Source: Rickettsia sp. (lineage in GTDB: Bacteria > Pseudomonadota > Alphaproteobacteria > Rickettsiales > Rickettsiaceae). From it: a DNA stretch of 20,275 nt. The stretch is taken from positions 1-20,275 of the forward strand of contig JAIRUG010000022.1 in NCBI GenBank assembly GCA_031254535.1, in the 5' to 3' direction. The stretch's first letter is position 1. Each line of letters starts with the position of its first letter. Below the pieces are notes generated by a model. The model searched no databases. It was not told the DNA's origin and worked only from the letters and a program-made list of their open reading frames with translations. Positions 17,184 through 20,275 of the stretch are shown piece by piece. The position numbers were made by a program, and so were the translations under genes.

Positions 17184-17561
17184 GTGGCAAGAATAGCGAG
17201 TGTTAATATTCCAGCAAACAAAAGATTAGTAGTGAGTTTAACATATATTTATGGGCTTGGTTTTTCTGCTGCAGGAAAGATTTGTCAAAAAACTGGAATA
17301 TCTGAGAGTAAAAGGGTTAAAGACTTAACTGATCAAGAACTTATTGTTTTACGTAATATTATTGAAAAAGAATATAAAGTAGAAGGTGATTTAAGAAGAG
17401 AAGTAACTCTTAACATTAAGAAGAAAAAAGATATTAGAAGTTACCAAGGTATTAGGCATATAAGAAAGTTGCCTGTACGAGGACAAAATACTCATTCTAA
17501 TGCTAGAACAAGGAAAGGCAAGGCTGTTGCGATTGCCGGTAAGAAGAAAGTTACAAAGTAA
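17184..17561 (+). CDS. rpsM: 30S ribosomal protein S13
   Basis: Head protein that contacts P-site tRNA and the L5 bridge. The frame is open from 17157, but the family N-terminus ([14 protein letters not shown], read as Met-Ala-Arg) and GGAG at 17173-17176 place the start at GTG 17184, giving 125 residues. It contains [16 protein letters not shown] and the C-terminal [18 protein letters not shown] signature with [14 protein letters not shown]. First ribosomal gene of the alpha block. No rpmJ precedes it, as in most alphaproteobacteria. Confidence 0.96.
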   Translation: MARIASVNIPANKRLVVSLTYIYGLGFSAAGKICQKTGISESKRVKDLTDQELIVLRNIIEKEYKVEGDLRREVTLNIKKKKDIRSYQGIRHIRKLPVRGQNTHSNARTRKGKAVAIAGKKKVTK

Positions 17562-17570
17562 TATGGTATA

Positions 17571-17960
17571 ATGATGAGTCAGACTAATACTAAGATCAAG
17601 AAAAAAAGAAAAAATATCACTCTTGGTGTTGTTCATATAAAAACAACTTTTAATAATACTATTGTTACTTTTACAGATGTGCAAGGTAATGCTATAGCTT
17701 TTTCAACAGCCGGTACGCATGGTTTTAAAGGGGCTAAAAAAGCTACTCCTTATGCTGCTCAAATAACTGTTGATAGAGCCTCAGAGGTAGCAAAAGAGCA
17801 TGGTCTTAAGACTGTTTCAATTAGAGTGCAAGGTGCAGGGGCCCAAAGGGAATCGGCTATGCGTGCAGTGTTTAGTCAAAATTTTATAGTTACATCAATT
17901 TTGGATGTTTCAGCTGTTGCCCATAACGGTGTTAGAGCACCAAAAAGAAGAAGAGTATAG
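17571..17960 (+). CDS. rpsK: 30S ribosomal protein S11
   Basis: Platform protein in the E-site region. The 129 residues have the basic N-terminal arm [16 protein letters not shown], the core [14 protein letters not shown] and the C-terminal signature [17 protein letters not shown] 17574 directly after 17571 is an equally possible start. The ribosome binding site is weak. rpoA follows 18 bases downstream. Confidence 0.97.
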   Translation: MMSQTNTKIKKKRKNITLGVVHIKTTFNNTIVTFTDVQGNAIAFSTAGTHGFKGAKKATPYAAQITVDRASEVAKEHGLKTVSIRVQGAGAQRESAMRAVFSQNFIVTSILDVSAVAHNGVRAPKRRRV

Positions 17961-17978
17961 AGAGATAGGTAGTAAATA

Positions 17979-18998
17979 ATGTTATCATTAAATAAAAACT
18001 GGAACTCATTGATCAAACCTTCTAAGATAGTTTATGACAGTCCTGATAAGAATACTAATGTAGTAAAAATTGTAGTTGAACCTCTAGAGAGGGGGTTTGG
18101 TCTAACAATAGGTAATGCTATGAGGAGAATTCTACTTTCATCTCTTCAGGGGGCTGCAATAACCTCGATAAAGATACCAGGGGTGGTGCATGAATTTTCT
18201 GCTATACCTGGTGTTAAAGAAGATTTAGTTGATGTAGTGTTAAATCTTAAGTCCTTAGTCATTAAGATGCATTCTTCCGAAAAAAAGGTTGTAAGATTAA
18301 GTGCTACTGGTCCTTGTGTGGTAACTGCTGGTATGATTGGAGCAGGTCATGATGTGGAGATACTAACTCCTAATCATATGATTTGTACCTTGGCAAAAGG
18401 AGCTCAACTTGAAATGGAACTAGTATGTGAGACGGGAAAAGGTTATGTTTCTGCTGTAAGTAATGTTGATTCAGAATCAGCTATTGGTGTAATCCCAATA
18501 GATGCGTTATTCAGCCCTGTAAGGAAGGTTACCTATAAAGTTGATAATACACGTGTTGGTCAAGTTACAGATTATGACAAGCTAATTATGACCGTTGAAA
18601 CTAATGGTAGTATTTCTCCTGAGATGTCTATAGCTCTTGCTGCTAGGATTTTGCAAGATCAGTTGCAATTATTTATTACATTTGAAGAACAAGTAGAAGA
18701 TAAACAGGATAAATTGGAAGAATTATCATTTAATCCAGCCTTGTTGAAGAAAGTTGAGGAATTAGAACTGTCTGTCAGATCTCAAAATTGTTTAAAAAAT
18801 GATAATATAATTTATATAGGAGATCTTGTTATCAAGACAGAAGCAGAAATGCTGAGAACTCAAAATTTTGGTAGAAAATCTCTTAATGAGATTAAGGATA
18901 TATTAGCCAGCTTTGGCTTGAAATTTGGTATGGACATACCAGGGTGGCCTCCTGAAAATATTCAGGATCTATCTAAGCGTTACGAAGATCCATATTAA
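17979..18998 (+). CDS. rpoA: RNA polymerase alpha subunit
   Basis: Dimer that starts assembly of RNA polymerase and contacts activators and UP elements. The 339 residues are normal length. The N-terminal dimerisation domain (about 1-235) has the hallmark [20 protein letters not shown] (37-56). A linker of about 20 acidic/basic residues ([10 protein letters not shown]) leads to the C-terminal domain (about 255-325) with [12 protein letters not shown] (298-309), a helix-hairpin-helix that binds DNA. Fifteen-base spacers flank it on both sides. Start ATG 17979 is preceded by GATAGGTAG. Confidence 0.99.
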   Translation: MLSLNKNWNSLIKPSKIVYDSPDKNTNVVKIVVEPLERGFGLTIGNAMRRILLSSLQGAAITSIKIPGVVHEFSAIPGVKEDLVDVVLNLKSLVIKMHSSEKKVVRLSATGPCVVTAGMIGAGHDVEILTPNHMICTLAKGAQLEMELVCETGKGYVSAVSNVDSESAIGVIPIDALFSPVRKVTYKVDNTRVGQVTDYDKLIMTVETNGSISPEMSIALAARILQDQLQLFITFEEQVEDKQDKLEELSFNPALLKKVEELELSVRSQNCLKNDNIIYIGDLVIKTEAEMLRTQNFGRKSLNEIKDILASFGLKFGMDIPGWPPENIQDLSKRYEDPY

Positions 18999-19012
18999 TT
19001 TAAGGTAACAAT

Positions 19013-19432
19013 ATGCGACATAAGATTAAGGGTAGAAAACTCAATAGAACAAGTAGTCATAGACAAGCAATGTTTGCTAATATGGCTGTAGCACTTGTGA
19101 TGAATGAGCAAATAAAGACAACTTTACCTAAAGCTAAAGAGCTTAGACCATATATTGAGGTACTAGTAACTAAAGCTAAGAAATCTGATTTAACAACTAG
19201 AAGAATGGTACTTGCTAAAATCAAAGATAAAGTGGCAACTGAAAAACTTATTAGTGTTTTAGGTAAAAGATATAGTGAACGTCCAGGTGGATATACTAGG
19301 ATAATAAAGGCTGGGTATCGTCATGGGGATATGGCACCAGTTGCTTATATTGAGTTCGTTGATAGAGATGTAAATAGTAAAGGCTGTATGACCCCAAAAG
19401 CAGAAAGTCATAACCATGAAGAACAAAATTAA
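19013..19432 (+). CDS. rplQ: 50S ribosomal protein L17
   Basis: Large-subunit protein near the exit tunnel. The 139 residues start [20 protein letters not shown], with [19 protein letters not shown] and the signature [20 protein letters not shown]. The last 20 residues ([18 protein letters not shown] and the residues just before) extend beyond the shortest bacterial L17s (about 116-120), as in other alphaproteobacteria. Confidence 0.97.
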   Translation: MRHKIKGRKLNRTSSHRQAMFANMAVALVMNEQIKTTLPKAKELRPYIEVLVTKAKKSDLTTRRMVLAKIKDKVATEKLISVLGKRYSERPGGYTRIIKAGYRHGDMAPVAYIEFVDRDVNSKGCMTPKAESHNHEEQN

Positions 19433-19456
19433 TGAATCTGTAGGAAAATAATAAAT

Positions 19457-19720
19457 ATGGCTAATCATTCATCAGCAAAAAAGGCAATAAGACAAACAAT
19501 CAAAAAAACTTTAATAAATAAGAATAGATCGAGTAGGATTAAAACATATTTAAAAAAAGTTTTGCAGGAAGTTAGTAGTGGTTCGAAAGAATCAGCTAGA
19601 TTAGCTTTGATTGCTGCACAATCTGAAATAATGAAAGGTGTAACAAAAAATATTATCAAATTAAATACCGCCTCACGTAAAATCAGTAGATTATCTCAAA
19701 AAATTAAAAACATGAATTAG
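19457..19720 (+). CDS. rpsT: 30S ribosomal protein S20
   Basis: Primary 16S binder made of three long helices. The 87 residues open [21 protein letters not shown] and contain the basic helical pattern and the C-terminal [18 protein letters not shown] typical of S20. It follows rplQ after 24 bases in the same direction; GTAGGAAAATAATAAAT is its ribosome binding site. S20 is not part of the classical alpha operon and is usually elsewhere (often by dnaA in alphaproteobacteria), so its position here is a lineage feature or a rearrangement. Confidence 0.96.
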   Translation: MANHSSAKKAIRQTIKKTLINKNRSSRIKTYLKKVLQEVSSGSKESARLALIAAQSEIMKGVTKNIIKLNTASRKISRLSQKIKNMN

Positions 19721-20275
19721 CCTCTATAGTTAAACCGATTAGCATTACTTTGTCATTGTGAGGAGTAGCGGAGCACAACGGAGCGATCCACGAAGAATGT
19801 AATTAAGTAATTTGGGTGTGAGCGTTCACGATTTTCAATAGAGAAGTAAAAAGCTTAAAAAGATGTTAGATATGTATAATTATAAACCAAAAATACTGAA
19901 CACAAAATCAGTGATAAAGTAGCGATCTATGTTGTAAGAGCTAAAGAAATTGCCCCCCTAGTGTCTAGTTTGTTAACCTTAACAGGGTTAAGGATGTTTG
20001 CCATTCAATGTTTTTCTTCCCTATCACTTTTACACAATAACAATTATGCTTAACTTCACTTAACATAAAACATCTCTACATTATGGGACCGTTGAAAGAT
20101 AAAAATTTGCTCTAATTTCAAAAAAAAGAAACAAAATCTTTTGTCTAAAAAAAAAAAAAAAAAATCATCAACTCTAATATTTTTAAAAGATTGCAATTTT
20201 TTTCATAAATTTTAGCTTTTTGTTCTGCTAGATACTTAATTTTACATAGCAAGAACGGTTAAGCGTTTCAAATTA
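19721..20275. other. Gene-free AT-rich region with repeat remnants
   Basis: About 555 bases with no open frame resembling a protein on either strand. It contains a remnant of the palindromic family at 19753-19790, a 7-bp hairpin CCTTAAC/GTTAAGG with a 3-base loop (19977-19993), a short tandem-like CTTAACTTCACTTAACAT near 20049, and a run of 18 A at 20147-20164. I found no clear terminator after rpsT. Confidence 0.6.
19753..19790. repeat. Partial copy of the CATTGCGAGGAG palindromic repeat
   Basis: TCATTGTGAGGAGTAGCGG… to GAGCGATCCA reproduces the left arm of the repeat at 13645 (TCATTGCGAGGAG… to GAAGCAATCCA) with several changes, but the right arm is missing. A decayed half-copy. Confidence 0.6.

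Noticed and set aside
19721..20275. Possible replication origin, given the AT-richness and short repeats
   Set aside because: I find no cluster of good DnaA boxes (TTATCCACA type) and no dnaA or other origin-associated gene in view.

Overview
The window is AT-rich and gives the core translation and secretion locus of a Rickettsiales bacterium, most likely family Rickettsiaceae. Three things point there. The order tRNA-Tyr(GTA), tRNA-Gly(TCC), tuf, rpsJ is the rearranged arrangement known from Rickettsia, in which tuf has left the str operon. The proteins look alphaproteobacterial (a one-piece 101-residue S14 without zinc cysteines, no rpmJ after secY, adk between secY and rpsM). The spacers are full of short palindromic repeats. 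The genus is not settled: EF-Tu looks clearly related to, but different from, what I remember of Rickettsia and Orientia.

Layout. 1-763 is a decayed large serine recombinase whose reading frame runs into the 3' half of an antisense tRNA-Arg(ACG) gene (719-795, minus), which looks like an old integration scar. 797-1311 is a gene-free spacer. 1312-1397 is tRNA-Leu(TAA), followed by a NifU-like iron-sulfur scaffold gene (1424-1996, plus). This converges on rlmB (2176-2919, minus), and a 146-bp palindrome fills most of the space between them. 3335-4779 is tRNA-Tyr, tRNA-Gly and tuf, ended by a strong intrinsic terminator (4786-4824).

From 4946 to 19720 there is one co-oriented S10-spc-alpha super-operon: rpsJ-rplC-rplD-rplW-rplB-rpsS-rplV-rpsC-rplP-rpmC-rpsQ, then rplN-rplX-rplE-rpsN-rpsH-rplF-rplR-rpsE, then rpmD-rplO-secY, then adk-rpsM-rpsK-rpoA-rplQ-rpsT. 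Within these blocks genes are separated by 0-60 bp or overlap. The three large gaps (rpsQ/rplN, rpsE/rpmD, secY/adk) each hold a palindromic or MITE-like insertion, and no reading frame is broken. 19721-20275 has no recognisable gene.

The genes supply ribosomal proteins, EF-Tu, the SecY channel, adenylate kinase and the RNA polymerase alpha subunit. I see no new enzymatic or defence system. The parts worth a second look are the repeats: a 127-bp element in two copies, one of which supplies a TATACT box inside the operon; a 413-bp MITE-like element with a CTAG target duplication that overlaps the secY stop codon; a CTCACGTAC-type core shared by otherwise different elements; and the recombinase/tRNA-Arg junction.
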